Source of the DNA: Pseudaminobacter soli (ex Li et al. 2025)
Lineage (GTDB): Bacteria; Pseudomonadota; Alphaproteobacteria; Rhizobiales; Rhizobiaceae
NCBI RefSeq assembly: GCF_003012705.1
Contig: NZ_PXYL01000015.1
Location: 53,763-117,762 of the forward strand
Reading direction: 5' to 3'
Length of the DNA stretch: 64,000 nucleotides
Made by a program: the position numbers and the translations under genes. This document shows positions 17,428 to 26,719 of the stretch, in pieces. A model generated the notes under the pieces. That model searched no databases. It had not been told where the DNA came from and saw nothing but the letters and a program-made list of their open reading frames with translations. The stretch's first letter is position 1. Every line of letters starts with the position of its first letter.

Positions 17428-18939
17428 TCATGATGCTGCGTCTCCTGCATAGCGGTGCAGACCGATTACCTTGTCAGTGGCGCGCCGATGGATCTCGGCC
17501 ATCGTGGAGTGGAAGACCGCGTTGCGCTTCTCGAGTTCCCCATGCGCCGTGAGATGGGCCGGGACGAGCTCGCGGATTTCAGCCAGTACCGAAGCTGCAT
17601 CGATCATTTGCATACGGCCATCCCGAACGACAATCTGTCCCGCGACCATGACCATCTCAATGGAGGAACCGTTCTCGGCAAAGACGAGATGCTTGGCGAT
17701 ATCGTTGAGCGGCGTGAAGTTGAGCGTGGTGAGGTCGAGGATCAGAAGGTCGGCGGCCTTTCCAGCCTCGAGGGAGCCGGTTATGTTTTCCAGCATGGCG
17801 CTGCGTGCCCCACCAATTGTTGCCATTGCGAGAATCTCGTCGGCGTGAATCCAGCGATCATAGTCGGGTCCGGAAACACTATGAATCAGGCCTGCTGTCC
17901 GCATGACATCGAAAATTCGGGCCGTGTCGTTCGATGAGACACCGTCCGTTCCGAGACCAATGATTACACCTGCGTCGATGAGCCTACGGACAGGCGCGAT
18001 ACCGGCGCCGAGCTTCTGGTTGGAGACGGCATTGTGAGCAACAGAACACCTCGCCTCTCCCATCATTGCGATGTCTTCGTCGCTCACCCAAACGGAATGG
18101 GCGATCGTGGTATTGCGCGATAGCGCTCCCAGATCGCCCATATAGGCAATCAGGCTCTTGCCGAAGAACTCGTGGCCGGTCACGGCCTGCGTCTTGGTTT
18201 CGAGGATATGGGTATGCAGCGGCACAGCCATTTCAACAGCAAGTTCGTGGCAGGCCTGGAGCAGTTCCGGCGTGCAGCGTTGCGGCGCCGAGGGAGCGAT
18301 CATGAAGTTGAGCCGGCCAGCTTTGCCATGCAGCGATGCAAAAGCTGAGCGGCAATAATCGATGTAGGTCGCAGCTGACATCGGCGAGCCGAAATCAAGT
18401 TTCTCCTGGAGGTGGAGCGGCATGATCTCTCTGGCATATGGCAGGGCGTCCAATGTGTGCACATTCATGACTGCGCTCGAGACATTCGCACGAATGCCTG
18501 CATCCTCATAGGCCTTGAACACCGTGGAAAGCCGCGTGAGGTCATGGCTGGGCGGATCGAAGAAATCGTCGCATATCGTCGTGACCCCGTTGCGAAGCGA
18601 TTCCATGGCGAGCAAGAGGCTGCGGAGGTAGAGAAGCCTTTCGTTGACGACGGGGCCCATCAGCAACGGATAGGCGTAGAGAAGCCAGATCTCGAGCGGC
18701 AAGCCTTCATATCGGCCACGAAAGAAAGTTTCACTCGAATGGGTGTGGGCGTTGACCAGACCAGGCATTACGAGACGGTTGCGGCCATCAATCACGATTG
18801 CGTCCGGAGCAGCCGCGAGATCTTTGCCGATAGCGGATATTCTGCCCGCTTCGATTAACAGATCCCCGGCGAAAGGCTTGCTGCCGTTCGTGGCGTCCAT
18901 CGTCAGTAGCGTCGCGTTTCGGATGAGTGTCTGAGGCAT
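17428..18939 (-). CDS. Amidohydrolase family protein (deaminase-like, ATZ/TRZ group)
   Basis: A 503-aa cytoplasmic metal-dependent hydrolase. VNAHTHSSETF near residue 63 gives the HxH ligands, PLHTHILETK and IAHSVW supply the next His, and GLGTDGVSSND the Asp. This pattern fits the cytosine, guanine, adenosine-derivative or triazine deaminase group. ATG 18939 has AGGA upstream. It is the last gene of the leftward BMP transporter operon, so its substrate is probably an imported nucleobase or a breakdown product; the exact reaction cannot be read. Confidence 0.88.
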   Translation of the reverse strand: MPQTLIRNATLLTMDATNGSKPFAGDLLIEAGRISAIGKDLAAAPDAIVIDGRNRLVMPGLVNAHTHSSETFFRGRYEGLPLEIWLLYAYPLLMGPVVNERLLYLRSLLLAMESLRNGVTTICDDFFDPPSHDLTRLSTVFKAYEDAGIRANVSSAVMNVHTLDALPYAREIMPLHLQEKLDFGSPMSAATYIDYCRSAFASLHGKAGRLNFMIAPSAPQRCTPELLQACHELAVEMAVPLHTHILETKTQAVTGHEFFGKSLIAYMGDLGALSRNTTIAHSVWVSDEDIAMMGEARCSVAHNAVSNQKLGAGIAPVRRLIDAGVIIGLGTDGVSSNDTARIFDVMRTAGLIHSVSGPDYDRWIHADEILAMATIGGARSAMLENITGSLEAGKAADLLILDLTTLNFTPLNDIAKHLVFAENGSSIEMVMVAGQIVVRDGRMQMIDAASVLAEIRELVPAHLTAHGELEKRNAVFHSTMAEIHRRATDKVIGLHRYAGDAAS

Positions 18940-19013
18940 GGCGTGTTTCCTGCTCGTATCGAAGTGAAATGGCGACGGTCTCCATGGAAAACGCCATCGC
19001 TATTCACCGGTGG

Positions 19014-19907
19014 CTATTGGTCACGCAATTCGCCGAAACTGTTGTTAGCCTTGGTACCGCCGCGCAACTGCGTGCTGAACCAGACGCCGAGCACGGTCGC
19101 GATGTATGGCAGCGCAAGCAGCAAGTCGTGTGGGATACGGTCGCCGAACATAAGCTGTGCCCTAATGCCGAGCGCGCCGACCAAGGCGAAGAACAAGGCT
19201 GCGAAGGTGGCGCCGATGGGATGGCTTGCACCGAAGATGACCGCAGCGAAACCCATGAAGCCACGGCCGGCCGTCATGTTTTGCGCGAATATCTGAAGAC
19301 TACCCGCAGCAAGCTCTGCGCCGGCGAGCGCGCAGAGCACCCCGCCAAGCATCAGGGCAACAAGACGCATCACCGAAGGATTGACGCCGACTCCGCGCGC
19401 GGCAAAGGGATGCTCGCCCGAAGCTGAAAGGCGCAAGCCGAAGCGGGTCCGCCGCAACATCATCCAGACGGCGAGGACGACAATCGGCATGATAGACACG
19501 AGGATAGAAAGGGAGCCGAAGGCCCCGAAGGCCGACCCGATGCGCGGCAATCCAAAAGGTGCGCTGACGGCCGCCTGCGTCCCGAATATCGACTGGACTG
19601 CCAGTGCGGTTCCGCCGAGCCCAAGGCCTGTAAGTCCCAGACCGGCGATGATTTGGTTGGCTTTGAGCTTCTCGACCACAAACCAGAAAAGGACGGAACC
19701 GAGGACGCAGATGATGATCGCTCCCAGGAGCGCGATCCAGATCGAGTGCGTAAGGACGATGCCGAGGATCGTGGCACAAGCTCCAGCGATCATCAGGCCT
19801 TCGAGACCAAGATGCCATATGCCGGCGCGCTGGGCGATGACACCTGCAAGCGCCACATAGATCAGCGGAGTGCCGGAACGAAAAATGGCGATTACGATGT
19901 CTTCCAT
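19014..19907 (-). CDS. BMP-type nucleoside ABC transporter permease 2
   Basis: A 297-aa membrane protein with about 8-9 hydrophobic helices of the RbsC/BPD_transp_2 type. It begins MEDIVIAIFRSGTPLIYVAL and has GIWHLGLEGLMIAGA, typical of the second permease of YufO/P/Q-like nucleoside importers. It overlaps the end of the first permease gene by 16 bases. GGGGGA precedes ATG 19907. Confidence 0.9.
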   Translation of the reverse strand: MEDIVIAIFRSGTPLIYVALAGVIAQRAGIWHLGLEGLMIAGACATILGIVLTHSIWIALLGAIIICVLGSVLFWFVVEKLKANQIIAGLGLTGLGLGGTALAVQSIFGTQAAVSAPFGLPRIGSAFGAFGSLSILVSIMPIVVLAVWMMLRRTRFGLRLSASGEHPFAARGVGVNPSVMRLVALMLGGVLCALAGAELAAGSLQIFAQNMTAGRGFMGFAAVIFGASHPIGATFAALFFALVGALGIRAQLMFGDRIPHDLLLALPYIATVLGVWFSTQLRGGTKANNSFGELRDQ

Positions 19908-20938
19908 ACCCGTCCCCCGAGTTTAGCGATCCGGTCAACGAGACTGGATTTTGCGGTGATGAAGAGCGCGATGGCCGCGTTGATAATATCGATCGCCGAG
20001 GACGGCAGCCCGGCCATGATCGGCAAATAGAGAGCGGCCGAGGCGAGGCCGCCAAAGAAGAGCGATACGAAGGCTGTTCCGACGACCGAGAAGTTGGCGA
20101 CGAGCGCGATCAAGATGGCGGTGAACCCGTGCCCTGACAGAAAGCCGCCTGTCAGACGTCCGTTCGGCCCCATGAACTCGATGGTGCCAGCGAGACCGGC
20201 GAGCGCTCCACTCAGTAGGAAGCTGGCGAGCCCGATACGCCACGTCCTGGCCCCCTGCCATTCGACCATCGTGGGGTTGCGGCCGGCCAGCCCCGAGAGC
20301 ACGCCGAAGGCGGTCCTGTTCACCAGCAGCCACATGGTTATACCGACAAGGATAGCTATGGCGATGATCGTGGGAGACAGCCCGAGCGAGTCGCTGATGC
20401 GGTAGACAGCATCGAGCGGTCGGCTGGAAGCCTGCTGCCCTGTTCCCGCCGGATCCTTGAGCGGTCCGGCCGTCACATAGAGGAGCACCAAGCCGGCAAG
20501 GAAATTGCCCATCAGCGTGGTGATGACCTCGTCGGTACCAGACTTCAGCCGCAAAAGGCCAGGCCAGAGCGCCCAGAGCGCCCCACCAGTCATGCCGGCC
20601 AGGAAACAAGCGGGTATCAGGAAAGGTGCCGGTGCCCCACTTAGCCATTCTGCCGCGAAGGCGGCAGCAATCGCGCCCATGTAGAACTGGCCCTGCGCAC
20701 CGATATTGAAGTAGCCGGCGCGGAAGGAAATGGCGACGCCGACAGCCGTGATGAACAGGGGAAGTGCCCATCGAAGTGCCTGCTGCAGGGCACCTGCCCT
20801 GAGGAAGGCTCCATCGGCTATCGAATGAAACATCAACGGCGCCGAGTAGCCCGCGAGCTGAAAGATCACGCCGCACAGTGCCAGACCGATCAGGATGAAG
20901 ATCAGCGCACGGAACACGGATATGAAGCGTTCGATCAT
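19892..20938 (-). CDS. BMP-type nucleoside ABC transporter permease 1
   Basis: A 348-aa membrane protein of the same BPD_transp_2 family, with RAGYFNIGAQGQFYMGA, the motif of the longer permease. It overlaps the ATPase stop by four bases (ATGA) and has AGGAGTCC before ATG 20938. With the other permease it forms the channel; nucleosides or nucleobases are the usual cargo of such systems. Confidence 0.9.
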   Translation of the reverse strand: MIERFISVFRALIFILIGLALCGVIFQLAGYSAPLMFHSIADGAFLRAGALQQALRWALPLFITAVGVAISFRAGYFNIGAQGQFYMGAIAAAFAAEWLSGAPAPFLIPACFLAGMTGGALWALWPGLLRLKSGTDEVITTLMGNFLAGLVLLYVTAGPLKDPAGTGQQASSRPLDAVYRISDSLGLSPTIIAIAILVGITMWLLVNRTAFGVLSGLAGRNPTMVEWQGARTWRIGLASFLLSGALAGLAGTIEFMGPNGRLTGGFLSGHGFTAILIALVANFSVVGTAFVSLFFGGLASAALYLPIMAGLPSSAIDIINAAIALFITAKSSLVDRIAKLGGRVWKTS

Positions 20939-22497
20939 CTGAGGACTCCTGTCATGGCCGCGCCGACAGCAGCGATGTCATAGGGTGGATGAAACTCCGC
21001 GACGATCCGGCCGGACAGCATGACGATTACGCGGTCCGATATGTCGAAGATCTCGTCGAGATCCGAAGAGATGAACAGCAGTCCGCAGCCGCGGCCCCGC
21101 GCCTTGCGCATCGAATCCCAGACGAATGAGGTGGCCCCGATATCGAGGCCTCGCGTCGGTTGAGCTGCGAGAATGAGCCGCGCATCCTCATCCATCTCGC
21201 GCGACAGGATGACCTTCTGCGCGTTGCCTCCGGATAAAGAGCCGGCCCGCTGGCCGACGTTGGAATAGCGGACGTCCCACTGCTTCAACGCAGCGTCGCA
21301 GTGTTTCCGTATCTGGGACGGTTTGATGGCTGAGAGCAGCTTTGTCTGCAGAAGTCCACAGGCTGACCAGTTCTCCCAAAGGGAACTGGTCAGGCTCAGC
21401 CCTTCGACGTTGCGCTCAAACGGGATCACCCGGAGTCCAGCTGTCCGCCGTGAGACCAGCGGCACATTCGTCACGTCGCCCCCATTGATGGCGATCTGGC
21501 CTTCGACAATGTCGGACAGCGCGGAAATCGCACGTACCAACGTTCTCTGTCCATTGCCTTCGACCCCCGCCACTCCGACGATTTCCCCCGAGCGAATGGC
21601 GAGATTGACCTTGTCGAGGGCGGGGCCTTCGAGATCGGGCCTAGTAGACACATCGCGCATATCGAGGACCGGTGCGCGACTTGAGGCGGTTTCGCGCGCT
21701 TCAACATGAGTCAGGGCTGCCGCCCTGGTCAAAGGGGCCTTGTCTTCAGACTTCAGATTGCGTGCAGCCGCCGGCCCGATGATGAGTTCGGCCAGACGAT
21801 TGGCATCGATTTCGGCGCAGGGCAGCGGACCGTCGACAAGGCGGCCGCCGCGCAGCACCGTGACGGTGTCGGCGATCGCTAGCACTTCCCGGATCTTGTG
21901 CAGGATCAGGATGACAGTGACACCCCGCTCCTTCAGGCGCCGGACCCGCTCAAAGAGCTTTTCCGCGCCCTCGGGCGAGAGAACCGCTGTAGGCTCGTCC
22001 AAAATCAGCAGCTTTGCCTCCGAGACGAGTGCTCTGGCGATCTCGACGCCCTGCTGTGTTTCCACCGGCAGGTCCCGAATCCGCTGTTTGGCCTGCACCC
22101 TGACGTCGAGAGCATCGAGATGCGGTTGCCAGCGCTTTTCAAGCCCACCTTTGGTGAACATCCCACCACCATCCGCGCCGAATTGCATCGCTTCTGCAAC
22201 GCTGAAGGAGGGAGGCAGGGCAAAGCTCTGATGGACGAGCTCGACCCCGGCCTTGCGAGCATCATTGACGTTGCCGCCCGGAAGCGGGCGGCCGTCGATC
22301 TCGAGCTCGCCGGATGCCGGGCGGACGAGGCCTGCCAGAACCCGGGCAAAGGTCGTCTTGCCCGCGCCGTTCTGGCCGACGACGGCGTGGATCATGCCAC
22401 GTTCGAAAACGGCTCCGACATCTGAGAGCGCCACGATGTGGCCGTATCGCACTGTCACATCGCGGCATTGAAAAATGGGGGAACGGTCCTCTGTCAT
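20935..22497 (-). CDS. BMP-type nucleoside ABC transporter ATPase (two NBDs)
   Basis: A 520-aa ATPase with two domains in tandem. The first has an intact Walker A (VGQNGAGKTT near residue 38) and LILDEPTAV. The second has the degenerate Walker A VEGNGQRTL and LSGGNAQKV, LAAQPTRGLD, as is normal for RbsA/YufO-type subunits. ATG 22497 (MTEDRSP) is preferred; an in-frame TTG at 22512 also lacks a good ribosome site. The gene follows the binding-protein gene by 22 bases. Confidence 0.92.
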   Translation of the reverse strand: MTEDRSPIFQCRDVTVRYGHIVALSDVGAVFERGMIHAVVGQNGAGKTTFARVLAGLVRPASGELEIDGRPLPGGNVNDARKAGVELVHQSFALPPSFSVAEAMQFGADGGGMFTKGGLEKRWQPHLDALDVRVQAKQRIRDLPVETQQGVEIARALVSEAKLLILDEPTAVLSPEGAEKLFERVRRLKERGVTVILILHKIREVLAIADTVTVLRGGRLVDGPLPCAEIDANRLAELIIGPAAARNLKSEDKAPLTRAAALTHVEARETASSRAPVLDMRDVSTRPDLEGPALDKVNLAIRSGEIVGVAGVEGNGQRTLVRAISALSDIVEGQIAINGGDVTNVPLVSRRTAGLRVIPFERNVEGLSLTSSLWENWSACGLLQTKLLSAIKPSQIRKHCDAALKQWDVRYSNVGQRAGSLSGGNAQKVILSREMDEDARLILAAQPTRGLDIGATSFVWDSMRKARGRGCGLLFISSDLDEIFDISDRVIVMLSGRIVAEFHPPYDIAAVGAAMTGVLR

Positions 22498-22519
22498 CGC
22501 AGCATGATCCAATTGGGGG

Positions 22520-23590
22520 TCAGAGGGTCGTGTTGAATGGAACCTTGAGGGAGCCGTCGAGGATCGCCGCTTTCGCTGCCGCGATTTCCGGCTCGACTGC
22601 TTTCGCCTTCGCTACGATGTCTGGTGCTCCCTGCTCTGCGAAGAGAGGCGACGGGATAAAATCGATGACTCCAGTTCCAAGACCGGTATGCTCGTGCGTG
22701 CCGCCGGCCCACCCGCTGCCAAGTGCCTTGGTGACCTCGTTGTAGAGCGAGGTGCCGAAGTCGAGACCGACGATCGAGATGACGGATTTGGGTCCCTGCG
22801 GAAACTGGGCGGGATCGAGCACGCTCACGAGACGGCCCTCCGCCTCGTTGGCGGCAGCAGTAATGCCGAAATCGGTCGCTGCGGCATCGGTCTGGATGTA
22901 GTCGATACCGCTCGAGTACATCTGTGTTGCAATCTCCTGACCCTTGGCGGGGTCTTGGAAGGAGCCGGCGAAGGCAACTGATACTGTTGCATCCGGGCGG
23001 ACGGACTGGGCGCCGGCCTTGAAAGCATTGAAGTCGGCGTTGATCGGCGGGATGGACACGCCACCGATGAAACCGAGCTTGCCTGTCTTGCTCACACGTG
23101 CAGCAAAGATGCCGGAGAGATAGCAGCCGAGATAGTAGTCATAGGAGACCGTAGCGACATTGGGGATCGCGGGTTCGAAGGGATCGGCAAAGAGCTGGAT
23201 CCACTTGGTGTTAGGATAGGAAGGGGCGAGAGCCTTGAAGGGCTCTGCCACTTCATTGAAAGTCGAGACGATCACGGCGGCACCGACATCGGCCAGCGTG
23301 CGGAAGATGGTTTCGTAGGTCGCCGGGTCCTGGGCGTAAACCGCGCGATATTCGAACCCCTGCTCCCCGGAGAGCTGCTTGAGCCTGGCGATCATAGAGT
23401 CGACCGGGCCTGCATCTCCCGCCGCCTGGGTATGAACCAGCGCCACGAGACCGCCAGACGCGTGCGCAGCCGCTGTCAGCAGGCCGCCCGCCATACTGAA
23501 GGCAGCCAGGCCTGCTGTTGATTGAAGAAAACTACGGCGGTCGATTGACCGACGCAGCATGTTCGTTTCGATCGGATTCTTGTTCATCAT
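22520..23590 (-). CDS. BMP family ABC transporter substrate-binding protein
   Basis: A 356-aa periplasmic protein of the BMP/PnrA-like family, which binds nucleosides in characterised cases. The leader contains IDRRSFLQSTAGLAAFSMAG, Tat-like, with cleavage near AAHA. DPATYETIFRTLADVGAAVI and SYDYYLGCYLSGIFAARVSK are family features. The start MMNKNP at 23590 has AGAAGGAA upstream. The 106-base gap to the NIPSNAP gene is the largest inside this operon and could hold an internal promoter. Confidence 0.92.
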   Translation of the reverse strand: MMNKNPIETNMLRRSIDRRSFLQSTAGLAAFSMAGGLLTAAAHASGGLVALVHTQAAGDAGPVDSMIARLKQLSGEQGFEYRAVYAQDPATYETIFRTLADVGAAVIVSTFNEVAEPFKALAPSYPNTKWIQLFADPFEPAIPNVATVSYDYYLGCYLSGIFAARVSKTGKLGFIGGVSIPPINADFNAFKAGAQSVRPDATVSVAFAGSFQDPAKGQEIATQMYSSGIDYIQTDAAATDFGITAAANEAEGRLVSVLDPAQFPQGPKSVISIVGLDFGTSLYNEVTKALGSGWAGGTHEHTGLGTGVIDFIPSPLFAEQGAPDIVAKAKAVEPEIAAAKAAILDGSLKVPFNTTL

Positions 23591-23696
23591 TTTCTGTTCC
23601 TTCTCTAGAGGTTCGATTTTCTCTTCGTTATTGGGGCGGCCCCAATCGCCGCCCGACACTCTCCTCTGGCGCAGCACCTCACGCCCATTTCCTGCC

Positions 23697-24017
23697 TCAG
23701 GCGCCCGGAGAGAATGGCGCCGGATTCATGATCATTGCGTCCTGGCTCTGGATGGCGTTGAGGGACCAAACGCCATTGATGAAGGCCTGCCAATCCGGAT
23801 CGGCATACATCGCCGCGCGACGGGCCTCGCGGTCGGCGAGGCTGTCATAGCCCCACATCAATACGGTCGTGTGCAAATGGCCGATCTCGCTGACATAGAG
23901 GCCGAGGAAGCGATTCAGGTGCCGCTTCTGGATGGGCAGCCCCTCGGTTTCGTATTTCTTCAACCAGCCATCGAACGTTCCCGGTCGGAATGTGTAGGTC
24001 CGATGCTCCACGATCAT
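23697..24017 (-). CDS. NIPSNAP family protein
   Basis: A 106-aa single-domain protein with the ferredoxin-like dimeric alpha/beta fold. It starts MIVEHRTYTFRPGTFDGWLK, a clear NIPSNAP start, and ends NPAPFSP. The biochemical role of bacterial members is not established. Its ATG overlaps the GMC stop (ATGA), with AAGGAGA upstream, so translation is coupled to the oxidoreductase and a linked role is likely. Confidence 0.9.
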   Translation of the reverse strand: MIVEHRTYTFRPGTFDGWLKKYETEGLPIQKRHLNRFLGLYVSEIGHLHTTVLMWGYDSLADREARRAAMYADPDWQAFINGVWSLNAIQSQDAMIMNPAPFSPGA

Positions 24018-25645
24018 TTCGACGTCTCCTTAAGAATAAAATCAGCGGCCCGCTCCCCGATCATGATCGACGGAGCATTCGTGTTACCGCTGGAAATGAT
24101 CGGCATGATCGAGGCATCGGCTACGCGAAGGCCTTCGATGCCATGCACGCTTAGACGCGCGTCCACCACAGCCATCGGGTCGTTGCCCATTTTGCAAGTT
24201 CCGACCGGATGAAACGTCGTCATTGCATTGGCGCGCAGCCAGTCGATCATTTCGGCATCGTTTTCGACCGATGGGCCTGGCGCAAGCTCGCGGCCGCGAT
24301 ATTTGTCGAAAGCTTTCTGGTTGATGATCTCTCGCGTCATGCGAATGGCTTTGATCATCGTGCGAATATCGAACTCGGTTTGCAGGTAATTCGCAGTGAT
24401 ACGCGGACGGTCCATTGGATCCGCCGAGCGCAGCTTGATCTCGCCCCGGCTTTCGGGATTGACCGGTCCGACACGCAGCGAGAAACCGTGATTGGCCTCC
24501 ACTCGTTCCTTCTTGAACGGATTCGGAAAATGCAGGTTTGCTGTCTTTTCGAGCGCCGGCATGAAATGAAGCTGAATGTCCGGCGCAGCAAGTTCTGCAC
24601 GTGATTTGATGAAGGCTCCGGCCTCATAAGGGAAGGTCGTGGTGATACCTTCACCGAACAGCATGCCCTGTACGACGGACCAGGTAAGCTTGTCGGCCCG
24701 AAGATCGGAGTAAAGCGTGACCGGCTCTCGGCATTCGTATGCCATGACGCAATCGACGTGGTCCTGAAGGTTCTTGCCGACGCCGGGAAGGTCCTGGACG
24801 ACACGGATATCGTGTTCCGCAAGTTCGTCAGCCGAGCCGATCCCTGACAGCATCAGAATTTGCGGCGAGTTGACGACGCCTGCGGAAAGGATCACGTCGC
24901 GGTTCGCATGGACCCGAGTGAGTTTTCCGTGCCGGCTGAACTCGACGCCGATGGCGCGACCGTTTTCGATGAGAACGCGCTGAGTGTGAGCGCGGGTCAC
25001 GATGGTGAGATTGGGACGCCCTTTCGCCGGCCGCAGGAAGGCGAAAGCGGTCGAGCAGCGCTTGCCATTCGTGATGGTGAAATCGTAGCGACCAAAGCCC
25101 TCCTGGTCAGCTCCGTTGAAATCGTCGTTGAGGGGATGTCCTGCCTGATCACCTGCCTCGTTGAAGACATCGAGAAGCTGGTTCCATCCGCGCGCCCGGC
25201 AGACCGTGAGCTCCCCATTGGCATTATGGTAGGCGCCATTACGCTGGACATGGGCCTCCGAGCGCAAGAATGCAGGCAGCACATCATCGTAAGACCAGCC
25301 GGTAGCGCCCATTTGCGCCCAGCGATCGTAGTCATGGCGGTTGCCGCGCACGTAAATCATGCCGTTGATGGTCGAGGTGCCGCCCAGCACCTTGCCGCGC
25401 GGCCAGTAGAGCGATCTCCCGTTCAGATGCGGCTCGGGCTCAGTGTGGTAGTGCCAGTTGTAGATTCCGGAATGGAAAAGCTTGCCCATGAGCATAGGCA
25501 AGCGGAAAAGTGGATTGAGGTCTCGGCCGCCGGCTTCCAGCAACAGCACCTTGTTGGCCGGGTCGGCAGACAAGCGGTTTGCCAGAACGCAGCCGGCCGA
25601 GCCGGCACCGATGATGATAAAATCGTATGTCTTCGTTGCCGCCAT
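24014..25645 (-). CDS. GMC family oxidoreductase (choline dehydrogenase-like)
   Basis: A 543-aa FAD-dependent alcohol dehydrogenase or oxidase. FIIIGAGSAGCVLANRLS near the start binds FAD, GKVLGGTSTINGMIYVRG is the second family signature, and TTFHPVGTCKMG carries the active-site His. I start at ATG 25645 (MAATKTYDF); ATG 25654 is in frame and would overlap the previous stop. No signal peptide. In this operon it may oxidise an alcohol or sugar group of the imported compound; the substrate is unknown. Confidence 0.92.
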   Translation of the reverse strand: MAATKTYDFIIIGAGSAGCVLANRLSADPANKVLLLEAGGRDLNPLFRLPMLMGKLFHSGIYNWHYHTEPEPHLNGRSLYWPRGKVLGGTSTINGMIYVRGNRHDYDRWAQMGATGWSYDDVLPAFLRSEAHVQRNGAYHNANGELTVCRARGWNQLLDVFNEAGDQAGHPLNDDFNGADQEGFGRYDFTITNGKRCSTAFAFLRPAKGRPNLTIVTRAHTQRVLIENGRAIGVEFSRHGKLTRVHANRDVILSAGVVNSPQILMLSGIGSADELAEHDIRVVQDLPGVGKNLQDHVDCVMAYECREPVTLYSDLRADKLTWSVVQGMLFGEGITTTFPYEAGAFIKSRAELAAPDIQLHFMPALEKTANLHFPNPFKKERVEANHGFSLRVGPVNPESRGEIKLRSADPMDRPRITANYLQTEFDIRTMIKAIRMTREIINQKAFDKYRGRELAPGPSVENDAEMIDWLRANAMTTFHPVGTCKMGNDPMAVVDARLSVHGIEGLRVADASIMPIISSGNTNAPSIMIGERAADFILKETSK

Positions 25646-25647
25646 GG

Positions 25648-26499
25648 TCACCATGCAATGGGTTCAACACCCATCGCCTCCAGATAGTCGTTGCAGAGAA
25701 TGAAAGGGTTCGGACGGCTTAGAACGGCGTCGGCCCGCGCGGGATGGTCGCGCAGGATGCAACGAAGATGCCCGTCGGCGCTCTCGTCTATGCCGGCTTC
25801 GGCCAGCGCCTCCGCCGCAGCGTCGCCAAAGCCCAAGAATACGAGCGGTTTTCCCTTGGCCGTGAGGCGGCGCAGAGCTTCCAGGATGATCGGCCGCCAG
25901 AGTCGCAAATGCCCTTTGGATTGATGCGGGTCTATATCCACCTTGAAGCGGGTCAGCGTCAGCGAAGCATTCAGCAGAAGAACCCCTTCACTCACCCAAC
26001 GATCGGCGATCTCGGAGGGTGACTCCACAGGGACAGACCCGTTTTCCATCGCCGCAAGCGTCTTGGGCCAATCGTCGAAGCTGCAGGCGTATGAGTCGTC
26101 CCCCGTCCTGGCGGCGACGATCAACTGCATGTAGGCGCGGATGCTCTTCGAGAACATCTTGTCGAGTTCGCGCCATCTGGCCACGTTTCCGGTTTCGAAG
26201 GCCCGACCGGTCGCAAAGCCCGGCTCGGGATATGGATCCTGGCCGAGAACGACGCAGCGCACCTGGTCGGGCGATATTCCGTCGAATGCCCTGAGGCAAT
26301 GAGCGCCGGCCGGCATGCCTGGAAAGTTCTTCCCGCGACGAACAGGAAAGATCGGCTCCCAAACCTCGAGCTCGAGATCGTGTGCGACTGCTTCGAAATC
26401 TGGCTCAACACCTCCGATGAGCGCGCGCCATGGTTCGCCCAGATCCTCGGACCAATACGCCATGAACTCCTTCATGGCGTCCTTCAACAGAATAGGCAT
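25648..26499 (-). CDS. Uracil-DNA glycosylase superfamily protein
   Basis: A 283-aa protein with the family-1 UDG pattern. VVLGQDPYPEPGFATGRAF keeps the catalytic Asp and the Tyr and Phe that line the uracil pocket. VLLLNASLTL keeps the uracil-reading Asn. RDHPARADAV keeps the His of motif B but not the usual HPSPLS loop, and the His after GQDPY is Pro. So the base-recognition site is largely kept while the DNA-contact loop differs. GGGGGAGGGG precedes ATG 26499. It is first in the nucleobase operon, which is odd for a repair enzyme. Confidence 0.82.
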   Translation of the reverse strand: MPILLKDAMKEFMAYWSEDLGEPWRALIGGVEPDFEAVAHDLELEVWEPIFPVRRGKNFPGMPAGAHCLRAFDGISPDQVRCVVLGQDPYPEPGFATGRAFETGNVARWRELDKMFSKSIRAYMQLIVAARTGDDSYACSFDDWPKTLAAMENGSVPVESPSEIADRWVSEGVLLLNASLTLTRFKVDIDPHQSKGHLRLWRPIILEALRRLTAKGKPLVFLGFGDAAAEALAEAGIDESADGHLRCILRDHPARADAVLSRPNPFILCNDYLEAMGVEPIAW

Positions 26500-26548
26500 G
26501 CGCGCCCCTCCCCCAAGGCAACGAAATCCCGGCCAGCCCTCCAAGAAC

Positions 26549-26564
26549 CTGACCGTTTTGTCAG
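26549..26564 (+). promoter_or_regulatory. RutR-like operator 1
   Basis: CTGACCGTTTTGTCAG is a palindrome with 5-bp arms (CTGAC/GTCAG) and the same core as operator 2. It lies 50 bases upstream of the UDG-family gene. The spacing to operator 2 is 32 bp start to start, about three helix turns, so two dimers would bind one face of the DNA. Confidence 0.7.
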
Positions 26565-26580
26565 CTTTTCATGAAAAAAG

Positions 26581-26596
26581 TTGACCGTTTTGTCAA
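26581..26596 (+). promoter_or_regulatory. RutR-like operator 2
   Basis: TTGACCGTTTTGTCAA, flanked by AG and CT so that the palindrome arms reach 7 bp. It closely resembles the RutR box described in E. coli (TTGACC, a short spacer, GGTCAA). It lies between the divergent UDG-family gene and the RutR-like TetR gene. Confidence 0.75.
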
Positions 26597-26719
26597 CTTC
26601 TATTTTATGGTGCCTCGATCCCCAAATCATGGGCCGATACGTCGACAACCTTGTCGGAAATAATTGACAGTCGACCTGTGAATGGTCGAATAAAACTGCG
26701 CAAAAATAAAGAGATAGCC

